Source: Dyadobacter sp. CECT 9275
GTDB taxonomy: Bacteria; Bacteroidota; Bacteroidia; Cytophagales; Spirosomataceae
Length of the DNA: 64,000 nucleotides
Assembly: GCF_907164905.1 (NCBI RefSeq)
Contig: NZ_CAJRAF010000001.1
Coordinates: 965,001 to 1,029,000, forward strand
Direction: 5' to 3'
Shown: positions 25,308 through 35,039 of the stretch, piece by piece
How the letters are laid out: the number at the start of each line of letters is the position of its first letter
Numbering within the stretch: the first letter of the stretch is position 1
The notes under the pieces: generated by a model
Told to the model about the DNA's origin: nothing
The model's input: the letters and a program-made list of their open reading frames with translations, nothing else
Database searches by the model: none
Made by a program: the position numbers and the translations under genes

Positions 25308-26387
25308 ATGTACCAGGCCGGATATTTAAAGGAATTTACAGAAAGTGTTTTTTTAGCCATCGGATGTAATCCGGCGGATGCCGAGTTGGCCGCCAGGGTT
25401 TTGATCAGTGCCGACTTGCGCGGGGTGGATTCTCATGGGATAGCGAGGCTGGCCGGGTATGTGAGGTTATACGATAACGGAAGGCTTAATCCGAACCCGG
25501 ATATTAAAATTGTGTACGAGACACCAAGTACGGCCGTGGTGGACGGAGATAAGGGCCTGGGCCTGGTGGTAGCACCCAAGGCCATGGAAATAGCGATGGA
25601 AAAGGCCGAAAAGGTGGGCTCCGGCTGGGTTTCGGTCCGTAACTCCAACCATTTTGGAATTGCGGGCTATCATGCGATGCTGGCTCTGCAGAAAGATATG
25701 ATCGGGTGGACGATGACGAACGCCGCCCCACTGGTAACCCCCACTTTTTCACTTGATAAAATGTTGGGTACTAATCCTATTGCCGTAGCTGTTCCTGCCA
25801 GTGAAGAGCCTCCGTTTGTGGCGGACTTTGCCTCTACGGCAGTGGCTTACGGGAAATTTGAAATACTTCAGCGAAAAGGATTGCCAGCGCCATTGGGGTG
25901 GGCCCAGGACGCGGATGGAAATGTAACAACGGATTCTAATACGGTTAAAAGCGGCGGTGGTTTGCTGCCGCTGGGCTCAGACCGGGAGCATGGCAGTCAT
26001 AAAGGATACGGGCTCGGGGCAATTGTAGATATCTTTTCCGGGGTTTTATCCGGTGCTAATTTCGGGCCCTGGGTACCTCCGTTTGCAACTGCGGGCTTTA
26101 TGTCGGCACAGGAAGGTGTGGGGCTGGGTACCGGGCATTTTCTTGGAGCTATGCGGGTGGATGGCTTCAGGCCCGCGGCAGATTTTAAAAGTGATATGGA
26201 TAAATGGATCAGGGCTTTCCGAGGGGCACGTGCGGTGGAAGGACAGCAAGTACTTATTCCGGGTGATCCTGAACGGGAAATGGAAGAGATAAGATCAAAA
26301 GAGGGAATTGACTTACTTCAGCCCGTTGTTTTGTCGCTCAATGAGCTTGCGAAACGTTTCGGTATTGCCTTTAAACCAGAACTTTAA
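25308..26387 (+). CDS. Malate/L-lactate/ureidoglycolate dehydrogenase family oxidoreductase
   Basis: 359 residues of the Ldh-2 (not Rossmann) family. Motifs are the N-terminal RGVDSHGIARLAGYV, the catalytic-His motif SNHFGIAGYHAMLAL, GTNPIAVAVPA, FVADFASTAVAYGK and HKGYGLGAIVDIFSGVLSG. These enzymes reduce or oxidise 2-hydroxy acids with NAD(P); malate, lactate, ureidoglycolate and sulfolactate are all known substrates, and context here does not decide. It precedes mltG by 86 nt on the same strand. Confidence 0.92.
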   Translation: MYQAGYLKEFTESVFLAIGCNPADAELAARVLISADLRGVDSHGIARLAGYVRLYDNGRLNPNPDIKIVYETPSTAVVDGDKGLGLVVAPKAMEIAMEKAEKVGSGWVSVRNSNHFGIAGYHAMLALQKDMIGWTMTNAAPLVTPTFSLDKMLGTNPIAVAVPASEEPPFVADFASTAVAYGKFEILQRKGLPAPLGWAQDADGNVTTDSNTVKSGGGLLPLGSDREHGSHKGYGLGAIVDIFSGVLSGANFGPWVPPFATAGFMSAQEGVGLGTGHFLGAMRVDGFRPAADFKSDMDKWIRAFRGARAVEGQQVLIPGDPEREMEEIRSKEGIDLLQPVVLSLNELAKRFGIAFKPEL

Positions 26388-26473
26388 AGTAGGAAAACGG
26401 ATAGATCCGGTATATAAAATTAAGATAGATAGTAATATACAGCAACTGGCTGGGAAACAAAAAACAGATTTTC

Positions 26474-27511
26474 ATGTCTCGAAATTTCAAAATAGGAGTG
26501 TTTATCACCCTGGCGATCCTCACAACAACATTTACCTTTTATTTCTGGCAAATTTTCAAAACGCCTAATATCCAGGTGGACAAGCAAACAAGCTTTGCCT
26601 TGCTGATTCCCGAGGGAGGTACCTACGAACAAGTTTTGGATTCTCTCAATAAACATGATGTCATTACGGATCAGATATCTTTCCGGTTTCTGGCCAAGTT
26701 TCTCAAATATCCCGAGAAAGTGAAGGCCGGGCGTTACGTATTGAAGCCAAATACGAGCAACTACAATGCGATCAAAAAGCTGGTATCTGGAAGTCAGGAT
26801 GCGGTAAAACTTACCTTTAATAACATCAGGCTGAAGGATGACCTGATCAGGAGAATCGGAAATAAATTTGAGTTTGGAGAAGATGCATTCCGTAAAGCAC
26901 TAAACGATCCGGAGGTTTGCAGAAAATATGGCCTCGATACTTTAACCATCGTATCCATGTTTTTGCCAAATACCTATGAGGTTTTCTGGACCACCGGAAC
27001 AGAAAAATTCCTGGACCGCATGCACAGCGAATACAAAAAGTACTGGAATGAACAACGTCTGGCCAAAGCTGCGGCCATTGGGCTGACGCCCGTGCAAGTC
27101 TCCGTTCTGGCGAGTATTGTGGAAGAAGAACAGGCCAGAAAGGTGGATGAAAGGCCAAAAGTAGCCGGCCTGTATATCAATCGCCTGCATGCCGGCATGC
27201 CATTACAGGCTGATCCGACCATAAAATTTGCATTACAGGATTTTGCCATAAAAAGGATACTGAACGATCAGCTCAGGATCAGCTCACCTTATAATACTTA
27301 TGTGAACACGGGTTTGCCTCCTGGCCCTATTCGGGTGGCCGACTTCAAATCGCTGGATGCAGTTTTAGATTACGAAAAGCATGATTACATCTATATGTGT
27401 GCCAAGGCAGATCTGTCTGGATATCATGCATTTGCTACCAATTATGCGGATCATCTGAATAATGCCAGAATGTACCAGGCTGAGCTGAACCGTCTGAAAA
27501 TCATGAAATAG
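26474..27511 (+). CDS. mltG: Endolytic murein transglycosylase MltG
   Basis: 345 residues with one N-terminal membrane anchor (KIGVFITLAILTTTFTFYFW), a LysM-like region (LLIPEGGTYEQVLDSLNK, then AGRYVLKP) and the YceG catalytic domain with the active-site Glu217 in VLASIVEEEQARK, followed by RPKVAGLYINRLHAGMPLQA and SPYNTYVNTGLPPGPI. MltG cleaves nascent glycan strands in the inner membrane and so sets chain length. Thioesterase and YihY genes follow within 40 nt, suggesting one unit. Confidence 0.96.
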   Translation: MSRNFKIGVFITLAILTTTFTFYFWQIFKTPNIQVDKQTSFALLIPEGGTYEQVLDSLNKHDVITDQISFRFLAKFLKYPEKVKAGRYVLKPNTSNYNAIKKLVSGSQDAVKLTFNNIRLKDDLIRRIGNKFEFGEDAFRKALNDPEVCRKYGLDTLTIVSMFLPNTYEVFWTTGTEKFLDRMHSEYKKYWNEQRLAKAAAIGLTPVQVSVLASIVEEEQARKVDERPKVAGLYINRLHAGMPLQADPTIKFALQDFAIKRILNDQLRISSPYNTYVNTGLPPGPIRVADFKSLDAVLDYEKHDYIYMCAKADLSGYHAFATNYADHLNNARMYQAELNRLKIMK

Positions 27512-27550
27512 CCTGCGCCTTAGGGTTCCAGAAGGCAGTTAAAAATCTGA

Positions 27551-27970
27551 ATGAACATGTTTACATATGAAGTAAAGGGGATCAGGGTTCGTTATGCAGA
27601 TACCGATCAGATGGGTTATGTGTATTACGGGAACTATGCCCGTTATTATGAAATTGGAAGGGTAGAGGCACTCCGAAGCCTGGGTTATCATTACAAAGCT
27701 ATGGAGGACGAAGGTGTCATGATGCCGGTTTATGAAAACCGATCCAAATATCTCAAACCGGCTCGTTATGATGACGAACTGACGATTAAGGTCACTATTC
27801 CGAAGCTTCCCTCGGCCCGAGTTGTTTTTCAGTATGAGATCAGTAATCAGGAAGGCGTTCTACTGAATTCAGGGGAAACCACACTGGTGTTTCAGCGCCG
27901 CGACAACGGGAAACTTTGTTTTGCTCCGGAGCCATTACTGGAAAAACTAAGGTCCTACTATCACCAATAA
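27551..27970 (+). CDS. YbgC/4HBT-family acyl-CoA thioesterase
   Basis: A 139-residue hot-dog-fold protein. The signature VRYADTDQMGYVYYGNYARYY holds the catalytic Asp-x-Met-Gly pattern of the 4-hydroxybenzoyl-CoA thioesterase class; a LKPARYDDELTIKV strand and a C-terminal FQYEIS strand complete the fold. The family hydrolyses short- to medium-chain acyl-CoA. It sits between mltG (40 nt) and yihY (8 nt). YbgC-type enzymes in other phyla accompany envelope genes, so an envelope-lipid link is plausible but not shown. Confidence 0.92.
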   Translation: MNMFTYEVKGIRVRYADTDQMGYVYYGNYARYYEIGRVEALRSLGYHYKAMEDEGVMMPVYENRSKYLKPARYDDELTIKVTIPKLPSARVVFQYEISNQEGVLLNSGETTLVFQRRDNGKLCFAPEPLLEKLRSYYHQ

Positions 27971-27978
27971 TTCCCGTT

Positions 27979-28902
27979 ATGGTTGAAAACCTTTTGAAAA
28001 GCCGCCAGGTCAGGCAATTTATCCAATGGCTGAAACAAACCAGTTTTTTAAGAGGAACCGTATCCCTTTATGACATTCTGATCAACATTGTAAGGAGCAA
28101 CAGAAAATTTGATATTGACCAGCGGGCATCGGCCGTGGCTTACAATTTCACGCTGGCGTCTTTTCCTGCCGTCATTTTCTTGTTTACCCTTATCCCGTAC
28201 ATACCGGTTGCCGATCTGGATAAGCAGATTATGGAATTGTTGCGGGATATCATTCCTCAGGGTATTTACAAAGAGGTGAATCATACCATACTGGATATTG
28301 TCAGCAGGCCCCGCAAGGGTATTCTTTCGCTGGGTTTTATTTTTGCGATGATTGCTTCCACCAATGGGATGATGTCCCTAATGAAATCATTTGATATGAT
28401 ATTCGGAGAAAGGACGGGACGCGGATTTTTGAAAACCAGGGCGGTAGCCACCATGCTGACGTTACTTCTGGTCGCAGTAATTTTTGTTTCCGTAATTTTG
28501 CTGGTGGTCGGCGATGCTGTCATGAGCTTCGTCAGTAACTGGAGCATCATTAAAGACAGCACACTGATCGTCATCCTGAATGTTTCGAGATATGCGGTCA
28601 GTTTTGGAGCGATGATGCTGGCAATTTCACTCATTTATCGTTTCGCTCCTACCAATGGACGGGATTTTTCCTTTGTGAACGCAGGGGCCATGGTTGCTAC
28701 CATTCTCATACTTGTTTCAACTTTTGGTTTTTCTTTTTACCTGTCCAATTTCAGTTCCTATAATAAATTGTACGGTTCCATAGGCACGCTGATAGCGCTG
28801 ATGATCTGGCTTTATTTGTTGGCCTTTCTGCTCATATTGGGCTTTGAGATCAATGCCAGCATCTCCACGGAGAAAAATAAGGTCAGAAAGGCGGCTCATT
28901 AA
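27979..28902 (+). CDS. YihY/BrkB-family inner membrane protein
   Basis: 307 residues from the ATG at 27979, chosen because it follows the thioesterase stop by 8 nt; an earlier start would overlap that gene. The sequence has about six membrane helices and the family motif DQRASAVAYNFTLASFPAVIF, then IPQGIYKEV, and YGSIGTLIALMIWLYLLAFL. The family was once annotated as ribonuclease BN in error; a transport or envelope role is assumed. It ends the mltG-thioesterase-yihY group. Confidence 0.9.
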   Translation: MVENLLKSRQVRQFIQWLKQTSFLRGTVSLYDILINIVRSNRKFDIDQRASAVAYNFTLASFPAVIFLFTLIPYIPVADLDKQIMELLRDIIPQGIYKEVNHTILDIVSRPRKGILSLGFIFAMIASTNGMMSLMKSFDMIFGERTGRGFLKTRAVATMLTLLLVAVIFVSVILLVVGDAVMSFVSNWSIIKDSTLIVILNVSRYAVSFGAMMLAISLIYRFAPTNGRDFSFVNAGAMVATILILVSTFGFSFYLSNFSSYNKLYGSIGTLIALMIWLYLLAFLLILGFEINASISTEKNKVRKAAH

Positions 28903-28947
28903 AGTACCGTATAATAAATTGGATGATACAACTGGATAGGTGTTCTC

Positions 28948-28990
28948 TAAATTTGTGACTACAGGTGTAGAACTTCGTATAAAAGATACG
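28948..28990 (+). promoter_or_regulatory. Predicted -7 element and leader palindromes of the GT2 gene
   Basis: TAAATTTG (28948-28955) matches the -7 consensus. Two perfect short palindromes follow in the leader: CTACA-GG-TGTAG (28959-28970) and CGTAT-AAAAG-ATACG (28976-28990). The element overlaps the extreme 5' end of the long open frame and so argues for the ATG at 29030 as the start. Confidence 0.42.
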
Positions 28991-29029
28991 TCGTCAAATT
29001 GGCGCAACTGTGTTAACAGAGAACGAAAA

Positions 29030-30043
29030 ATGAGTGAAGGAAGGCCCCTGGTCACCGTGATTCTGACAACCTATAATCAGGCTGAATTTGTAGGAGAAAC
29101 ACTGCTGTCCGTTATAGGTCAGTCATATCCCCATATACAGCTGATCATTATCGACAATGCAAGCCAGGATGGTACAGTGGCTAAAATAGAAGCCTTTTTG
29201 GAAGAGCATCCGGTAGCAGGTTTTACCCGGAATTCGTCCAACGCGGGTTTGTGCAAGGCGTTTAACACGGGCCTCGCATCCGCAGAGGGCAAATATGTCA
29301 TAGATTTGTCAGGGGACGATATCATGCTTCCGGACCGTATTGAAAAACAGGTTGCGGCCTTTGAGAAACTGCCTGATCACTTCGTGGTTGTTTTTTCCAA
29401 CGCGCGCTATCTAAGTGCTGCCGGGGAGGTACTCCATCATCATTATCAGACAGGAAAGGACGGGAAAGCCGTCGGTTTTGTGCCTCAAGGGGATGTTTAT
29501 AAACAGGTACTTGAGAAATATTTCATCTGCACCCCCACCATGATGATGCGCACGCACATTCTCAGACAGATTGGCGGATATGACGAGACACTCAGTTTTG
29601 AGGATTTTGATTTCTGGGTGCGTACCTCGGTTAAATATTATTATCACTATGTTGATGAGGTACTGACCTACAAGCGGATCACGCCAAATTCACTGGGAAC
29701 GCAGGTGATCTGCAAGGGCAGCGGAATACTTGATTCCTGTTATACCGTTTGTAATAAAGCCTACGATCTCAACCGTGACCAGGAGGAATTTGACCTTTTG
29801 GCGCACCGGATCCGGTCGTTCATCCGAAAGTGCTGGTACGCTCAGGAATTTGAACTCGCAATAAAATTCAGGAGACTGCTCAACTACATTGAAAATCCTG
29901 GTTTACAAACCGAACTGATCGTTTTTTTGTGCAGGCTGCATATACCGATCAATGGCCTGTATCGTTTTTATCTGAGAAACATTCAAAAAACAGGACATTC
30001 CCGAAAGGATTTGGCGTTTAGGTTTGTTAGTACAGAAAGTTAA
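29030..30043 (+). CDS. Family 2 glycosyltransferase
   Basis: 337 residues from ATG 29030; a GTG 90 nt upstream also keeps the frame open but would lie inside the predicted promoter. The GT-A core is clear: [56 protein letters not shown] and [18 protein letters not shown] (DxD-type metal site). The acceptor part includes [19 protein letters not shown]. It should transfer a sugar from a nucleotide donor to a surface polysaccharide or glycolipid; the substrate is unknown. No other glycan genes cluster here apart from the WbqC homologue 0.8 kb downstream. Confidence 0.92.
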   Translation: MSEGRPLVTVILTTYNQAEFVGETLLSVIGQSYPHIQLIIIDNASQDGTVAKIEAFLEEHPVAGFTRNSSNAGLCKAFNTGLASAEGKYVIDLSGDDIMLPDRIEKQVAAFEKLPDHFVVVFSNARYLSAAGEVLHHHYQTGKDGKAVGFVPQGDVYKQVLEKYFICTPTMMMRTHILRQIGGYDETLSFEDFDFWVRTSVKYYYHYVDEVLTYKRITPNSLGTQVICKGSGILDSCYTVCNKAYDLNRDQEEFDLLAHRIRSFIRKCWYAQEFELAIKFRRLLNYIENPGLQTELIVFLCRLHIPINGLYRFYLRNIQKTGHSRKDLAFRFVSTES

Positions 30044-30050
30044 ATTTCTA

Positions 30051-30677
30051 ATGTCAGCTGAATTTATCAGAATTTACCCGGAAAATCCGGACGAAAGAAG
30101 GCTTAGGCAGGTTGTAGAATGCCTGAAAGACGGAGGCCTGGTCATTTATCCCACCGATACGGTTTATGGCCTTGGCTGCGATATTTACAATACCCGGGCC
30201 GTTGAAAAAATTGCCAGGATCAAAGGAATAAAACCTCAGAAAAACGACTTCTCTTTCATTTGCTACGATCTCAGCCACATTGCCGATTACGCACGTGTGA
30301 GCAACAGTGCTTTTAAGGTGATGAAAAAGGTGCTTCCAGGACCCTATACCTTCATTCTGGACGCAACCAACAATGTTCCGAAACTGTTAAATACCAATAA
30401 AAAAACAGTCGGTATCCGGGTCCCGGATAATAATATTCCCAGGCTTATAGTCAAGCAGTTAGGCAACCCGATCGTAACAACTTCCATTAAAGACGATGAT
30501 GAGGTTATCGAATATTCTACGGATCCGGAACTGATCTACGAAAAATTTCAACACCAGGTAGATATTGTCATTGACGGAGGGTACGGAGGGAATATCGGCT
30601 CAACAATTGTGCTTGCCAATTCGGACGAATTTGAGATCATCCGGGAGGGACTGGGTGATACAAGTGTTTTTCTCTGA
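30051..30677 (+). CDS. YciO/TsaC-family threonylcarbamoyl-AMP synthase-like protein
   Basis: 208 residues from ATG 30051, 7 nt after the GT2 stop. The YrdC fold is evident: [52 protein letters not shown] and [12 protein letters not shown]. The opening ([20 protein letters not shown]) and [14 protein letters not shown] match the YciO subgroup best. TsaC/Sua5 make the threonylcarbamoyl-AMP used for tRNA t6A. The basic KxR surface motif of true TsaC is altered ([12 protein letters not shown]), so biosynthetic activity is probable but not certain. Confidence 0.9.
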   Translation: MSAEFIRIYPENPDERRLRQVVECLKDGGLVIYPTDTVYGLGCDIYNTRAVEKIARIKGIKPQKNDFSFICYDLSHIADYARVSNSAFKVMKKVLPGPYTFILDATNNVPKLLNTNKKTVGIRVPDNNIPRLIVKQLGNPIVTTSIKDDDEVIEYSTDPELIYEKFQHQVDIVIDGGYGGNIGSTIVLANSDEFEIIREGLGDTSVFL

Positions 30678-30747
30678 TACTTAAATTGTAATGATCGGAG
30701 TTGCGATTGCATTTAACTATTGAGGCTAAATAATTGTTATTAATTTT

Positions 30748-30778
30748 TTGATAATATCATAACCCTTCGCCATATTTG
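30748..30778 (+). promoter_or_regulatory. Predicted promoter of the WbqC homologue
   Basis: TTG (30748-30750, end of a TTTTTTG run), 20 nt, then CATATTTG (30771-30778), one base off TAnnTTTG. Its position implies that translation starts downstream at GTG 30821. Confidence 0.4.
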
Positions 30779-30820
30779 ATAGTGACGGATACAATCAATG
30801 ATACCGACAGGCTGAAAGAA

Positions 30821-31435
30821 GTGCAGATTGAGCTGCAGTATCTTCCCTGCCTGGAATACTTTGCCTGCCTCTTAAATTTTGACAGGATCTGGATAGATAC
30901 GGAGGAGAGGTATATAAAGCAGACATACCGCAACCGGTGTAATGTACTGACTACGAATAAAATTGATACCCTAACTGTGCCTGTGATCAAGTATCAGCAG
31001 GGGGCACTGACCAAAGATATTAAAATTGACTACGGGCAGGATTGGGTGAGAAGGCACTGGGGATGTTTACAGTCGGCATACGGGCGATCTCCTTTTTTTG
31101 AATACTACTCAACGGAATTTGAAGCTGTATATGCCAGAAAACCGGCATATCTCGTGGACCTTAATTATGATTTATTGACAATTTGTCTTAGATTGGTAGG
31201 GGTAAAGAAAGAGATAAGGTACAAAATGTCAGGTGCGGAAATCAGTCCAATCGCTATTAAAAACGAAATTTCGGCCATAAACAATAAAAAAACAGGTGCT
31301 GGATACAAATACTATGTGCCAAAACCTTATTATCAGACCTTCGGGAACGATTTTGTGGAGAATCTCAGCATCGTTGATTTGATATTTAATACCGGGCCTG
31401 AATCGCGGCTTATATTATTAGAATCTCTGAAATGA
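30821..31435 (+). CDS. WbqC family protein
   Basis: About 204 residues of the WbqC family: the opening VQIELQYLPCLEYFACLLN, the conserved YIKQTYRNRCNVLTTNKI, LTVPVI, HWGCLQSAYGRSPFFEYY and NTGPESRLIL. WbqC-like proteins occur in O-antigen loci and are thought to be peptide or amino-acid-transferring enzymes, though the activity is not firmly established. The frame has no ATG near its start. GTG 30821 gives the family's usual beginning and lies after the predicted promoter; GTG 30782 or TTG 30776 are alternatives. ClpC follows 73 nt later. Confidence 0.85.
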   Translation: MQIELQYLPCLEYFACLLNFDRIWIDTEERYIKQTYRNRCNVLTTNKIDTLTVPVIKYQQGALTKDIKIDYGQDWVRRHWGCLQSAYGRSPFFEYYSTEFEAVYARKPAYLVDLNYDLLTICLRLVGVKKEIRYKMSGAEISPIAIKNEISAINNKKTGAGYKYYVPKPYYQTFGNDFVENLSIVDLIFNTGPESRLILLESLK

Positions 31436-31508
31436 CAATCATGCTATTTTGAACAAACAGAGCCAAACTAGCGTTAAGCATATTAAGACACATTTTTTAT
31501 TGCTGCAC

Positions 31509-34049
31509 ATGGAAGCAAAATTTTCGAATAGAGTGAAAGAAGTAATTTCCCTTAGCCGGGAAGAAGCTTTACGGCTTGGGCATGATTACATAGGTGCCGA
31601 ACACTTGTTATTAGGAATGATACGTGAGGGCGATGGAATTGCAATAGGTTTGTTGAAGAAACTGGGTGTTTCATTGGACGACGTACGGCAGACCATAGAG
31701 CAGGCTACCAAAGGAGCTGCTACCAATAATGTTAAAAATCTTCAGAATATTCCTCTCACACGCCAGTCGGAGAAAGTTTTGAAAATTACATACCTGGAAG
31801 CAAAAATATTCAAAAGCCCTCTGATAGGAACGGAGCATTTGCTGCTGTCCATTCTTCGTGATGAAGATAACGTAGGTACCCAAATCTTACATAAGTTTAA
31901 TGTTAACTACGAAGTCATTAAAGAGATGTTAGAATATCAATCATCAGGAACCCGGCCTAATATGGGCCCGGAAACGGAAGACGGAGATGATGAAGCCAGA
32001 GGCGGAATGTTTGGAGGAGGAAGTGGTTCTTCATCAGGAAAAGAATCTAAAGGTGCGGAAAAATCTCGTACCCCGGTTTTAGATAATTTTGGACGTGATT
32101 TGACCAAGATGGCGGAAGTCGGTAAACTTGATCCGATTGTTGGCCGCGAAAAGGAAATCGAACGTGTTGCGCAGATATTAAGCCGCAGGAAGAAAAATAA
32201 CCCGATTTTGATCGGTGAGCCAGGGGTAGGTAAGACGGCAATTGCTGAAGGTCTTGCCTTGCGAATTGTTCAGAAAAAGGTATCCCGTGTCCTTTTTGGA
32301 AAACGGGTTGTTACACTTGACCTTGCTTCACTGGTAGCCGGTACCAAATACCGAGGTCAGTTTGAAGAACGTATGAAAGCAGTCATGAACGAGCTGGAAA
32401 AATCTCCGGATGTTATCCTTTTCATTGACGAGCTGCATACGATTGTAGGTGCAGGTGGTGCTTCGGGTTCCCTTGACGCTTCCAATATGTTCAAGCCGGC
32501 TTTGTCACGCGGAGAAATCCAGTGTATAGGTGCCACCACGTTGGATGAGTATCGCCAGTATATCGAAAAAGACGGTGCATTGGCACGTCGTTTCCAGATG
32601 GTTATGGTAGATGCTACTTCTATTGAAGAAACCGTTCAGATCCTTAACAATATCAAGGATAAGTACGAAGATCATCACCACGTTAACTATACACCGGAGG
32701 CATTGAGTTCGGCGGTAAAACTGTCGGAACGTTACATTACGGATCGCTTCCTTCCCGACAAGGCTATTGATGTGATGGATGAAGTAGGTGCCCGCGTGCA
32801 CATCAGCAACATCACGGTGCCAGAGGATATTCTCATGCTGGAGGAGCAGATTGAGAATATCAAACAGGAGAAAAACCGCGTTGTTAAAAGCCAGAAATAT
32901 GAAGAGGCAGCGCAACTCCGGGATCGTGAAAAGAAATTGATCGATCAGTTGGAACGCGCTAAAATTGCATGGGAGGAAGAAACCAAGCAAAAACGATATA
33001 CGGTTACAGAACAGAATGTTGCCGAGGTCGTAGCGATGATGACGGGCATTCCCGTTACCAATGTTTCTCTTGACGAGGGCAAGAAGCTACTGAATATGGC
33101 CGATGAGCTCAAAAGCAGGGTGATAGGCCAGAATCCGCCGATTGAGAAACTGGTGAAGGCGATTCAAAGAACAAGGGTTGGGTTAAAGGATCCTAAAAAG
33201 CCGATAGGTTCATTCATATTCCTGGGACCTACTGGTGTGGGTAAAACCGAACTGGCAAAAGTACTTGCTACCTATCTTTTTGATAAGGACGATGCCCTTG
33301 TCAGAATTGATATGAGTGAATACATGGAGAAATTCAGTGTGTCAAGGCTGGTGGGGGCTCCTCCGGGATATGTAGGATACGAAGAAGGAGGTCAGCTGAC
33401 CGAAAAGATCCGCAGAAAGCCTTACAGTGTCGTTCTACTGGATGAGATCGAAAAAGCGCACCCGGATGTATTCAATATCCTGTTACAAGTCCTTGACGAC
33501 GGTATATTGACAGATGGTTTAGGCCGTCGAGTGGATTTTCGGAATACCATCATCATCATGACTTCCAATATTGGAGCGCGTGATTTGAAAGATTTTGGAA
33601 CCGGCATAGGTTTCTCAACAAGAGCCAAAGCCGACAATCAGGATGAAATCATGAAAGGTACCATCCAAAGTGCCCTTCGGAAAGCATTCTCACCTGAATT
33701 TTTGAACCGCCTGGATGATGTGATCGTGTTCAATTCTCTGCAGAGAGAAGATCTTCACCAAATCATTGATATCTCATTGGGCAAGTTGTTCAGCAGAGTG
33801 AAAGGCTTGGGTTACGATATCGAACTGACGATTGCGGCGAAGGACTTTCTGTCAGAGAAAGGATATGATCCCCAATACGGCGCCCGTCCTCTGAACAGAG
33901 CCATCCAGAAATATCTTGAAGATCCCGTAGCAGAAGAAATTCTGAAGGGTGATCTGAGAGAAGGAGATGTGCTGGTGGCTGATCATCAGGAAAAGGGAGA
34001 GGAACTTGTCATCTCAGTGCGTAAAAAGGAGGAAGAGCTGGCGAATTAG
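31509..34049 (+). CDS. clpC: ATP-dependent Clp protease ATPase subunit ClpC
   Basis: 846 residues from ATG 31509 ([20 protein letters not shown]), the usual ClpC start; a TTG 60 nt upstream is an unlikely alternative. Domains: Clp-N double repeat (1-150), a glycine/serine-rich linker near 155-180 ([15 protein letters not shown]), AAA-1 with GEPGVGKT, a UVR-type middle segment [20 protein letters not shown] characteristic of ClpC, and AAA-2 with GPTGVGKTE and the C-terminal lid. ClpC unfolds substrates and feeds ClpP; the M-domain implies adaptor control. It ends at a hairpin terminator. No CIRCE or CtsR-like box is visible upstream. Confidence 0.97.
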   Translation: MEAKFSNRVKEVISLSREEALRLGHDYIGAEHLLLGMIREGDGIAIGLLKKLGVSLDDVRQTIEQATKGAATNNVKNLQNIPLTRQSEKVLKITYLEAKIFKSPLIGTEHLLLSILRDEDNVGTQILHKFNVNYEVIKEMLEYQSSGTRPNMGPETEDGDDEARGGMFGGGSGSSSGKESKGAEKSRTPVLDNFGRDLTKMAEVGKLDPIVGREKEIERVAQILSRRKKNNPILIGEPGVGKTAIAEGLALRIVQKKVSRVLFGKRVVTLDLASLVAGTKYRGQFEERMKAVMNELEKSPDVILFIDELHTIVGAGGASGSLDASNMFKPALSRGEIQCIGATTLDEYRQYIEKDGALARRFQMVMVDATSIEETVQILNNIKDKYEDHHHVNYTPEALSSAVKLSERYITDRFLPDKAIDVMDEVGARVHISNITVPEDILMLEEQIENIKQEKNRVVKSQKYEEAAQLRDREKKLIDQLERAKIAWEEETKQKRYTVTEQNVAEVVAMMTGIPVTNVSLDEGKKLLNMADELKSRVIGQNPPIEKLVKAIQRTRVGLKDPKKPIGSFIFLGPTGVGKTELAKVLATYLFDKDDALVRIDMSEYMEKFSVSRLVGAPPGYVGYEEGGQLTEKIRRKPYSVVLLDEIEKAHPDVFNILLQVLDDGILTDGLGRRVDFRNTIIIMTSNIGARDLKDFGTGIGFSTRAKADNQDEIMKGTIQSALRKAFSPEFLNRLDDVIVFNSLQREDLHQIIDISLGKLFSRVKGLGYDIELTIAAKDFLSEKGYDPQYGARPLNRAIQKYLEDPVAEEILKGDLREGDVLVADHQEKGEELVISVRKKEEELAN

Positions 34050-34077
34050 TCAGACTATAAATAAATAAGCATTAAAG

Positions 34078-34108
34078 GGCAAACTTCGTAAGAGGTTTGT
34101 CTTTTTTT
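34078..34108 (+). terminator. clpC terminator
   Basis: A 9-bp stem (34078-34086 and 34093-34101, including two GU pairs) with a 6-nt loop is followed by seven T. It lies 28 nt after the clpC stop. Confidence 0.82.
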
Positions 34109-34213
34109 GTTGTAGTATTTATCGGTGGGATTCTACGGCAGTCTGTTACTCTGAAATCCATTGTTCGTCTAAGGGGGGTATTATATTTTACACTCACTTA
34201 TAATCTCTGGATC

Positions 34214-34906
34214 ATGCCGGTCAATATTCTCAATCAGGTAAAAAACTATCTCAGCTCTTCGGTTATTGATGAAATTTCATTATTTCTAAATGAAAAACCG
34301 GCTAATGTTCAACTGGCCTTTGATAAGATATTCCCGGCCCTGTTGGGCGGAGTCTTGAAAAAATCATCGGATACCTCTGGCGCGGAACAAATACAGAAAG
34401 TACTTCACAATCAGGACGAGTCGGTCTGGCTTAATAACCTTGCTGCCGTTTTGAAAGACTCGGTGGAATTCAAACGCTTTATGTCATTGGGTTCTCAGTT
34501 TGTACCTATGCTCATTGGTCGGAAAAGCAATGGTGTTATCCGTACCGTTGCTGCCATGTGCGGTATCAGAAAATCATCAGCGGTATCATTGCTAAGTCTG
34601 GGAGCCTCCGTACTTCTGGGCGTTTTAGGCAAGAATTACAAGACAAGAGGGATGGAACTTGCAGGGCTTATAGGGTTAGTAATGAGCCAGAGGAATTTTG
34701 TACTGGCGGGGTTATCTGAGGGGTTGGGCCATGTTATGAAATTTACCAGCCTGGGAGATTTTAAGGGGTCGCAGCGGGAAACATACCGGAGTGGTGTGGC
34801 GTATTATCCCAGCCATAGTTCTTCCAAAATGTTAGTCTGGGTACTGGGTGCCTTTCTAGTGGTAAGTATGATCTTATTTTTGCAAACCTGTGGAAATCGC
34901 TTCTAA
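34214..34906 (+). CDS. DUF937-like membrane-anchored protein
   Basis: 230 residues from ATG 34214. Earlier in-frame starts fall inside the clpC terminator and are rejected. The N-terminal half has the DUF937 pattern (VIDEISLFLNEKPANVQLAF, then FPALLGGVLKK). A basic stretch follows, then glycine/leucine-rich segments (SAVSLLSLGASVLLGVLGKN) and a final membrane helix (SKMLVWVLGAFLVVSMILFL) near the C-terminus. The family is of unknown function. It appears to form its own transcription unit. Confidence 0.78.
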   Translation: MPVNILNQVKNYLSSSVIDEISLFLNEKPANVQLAFDKIFPALLGGVLKKSSDTSGAEQIQKVLHNQDESVWLNNLAAVLKDSVEFKRFMSLGSQFVPMLIGRKSNGVIRTVAAMCGIRKSSAVSLLSLGASVLLGVLGKNYKTRGMELAGLIGLVMSQRNFVLAGLSEGLGHVMKFTSLGDFKGSQRETYRSGVAYYPSHSSSKMLVWVLGAFLVVSMILFLQTCGNRF

Positions 34907-34995
34907 CCCCGAACTATACGGTTTTGGCTGGATCCTGATAAATTAATATAATGATTTGCGCTATATTTAGGAAAGATTTAACAATTTTAAGAGTT

Positions 34996-35003
34996 TATAC
35001 TTG
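34996..35003 (+). promoter_or_regulatory. Possible -7 element of the esterase gene
   Basis: TATACTTG, one base off TAnnTTTG, lies 36 nt before the ATG at 35040. No TTG is found at normal spacing. Confidence 0.3.
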
Positions 35004-35039
35004 CAAAATCTGTTCAACTATTCAACCAAAACCGGTCCT

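Noticed and set aside
34097..34213. 39-residue N-terminal extension of the DUF937-like protein
   Set aside because: The earliest start codon lies inside the clpC terminator stem, so the extension cannot be on a normal transcript.
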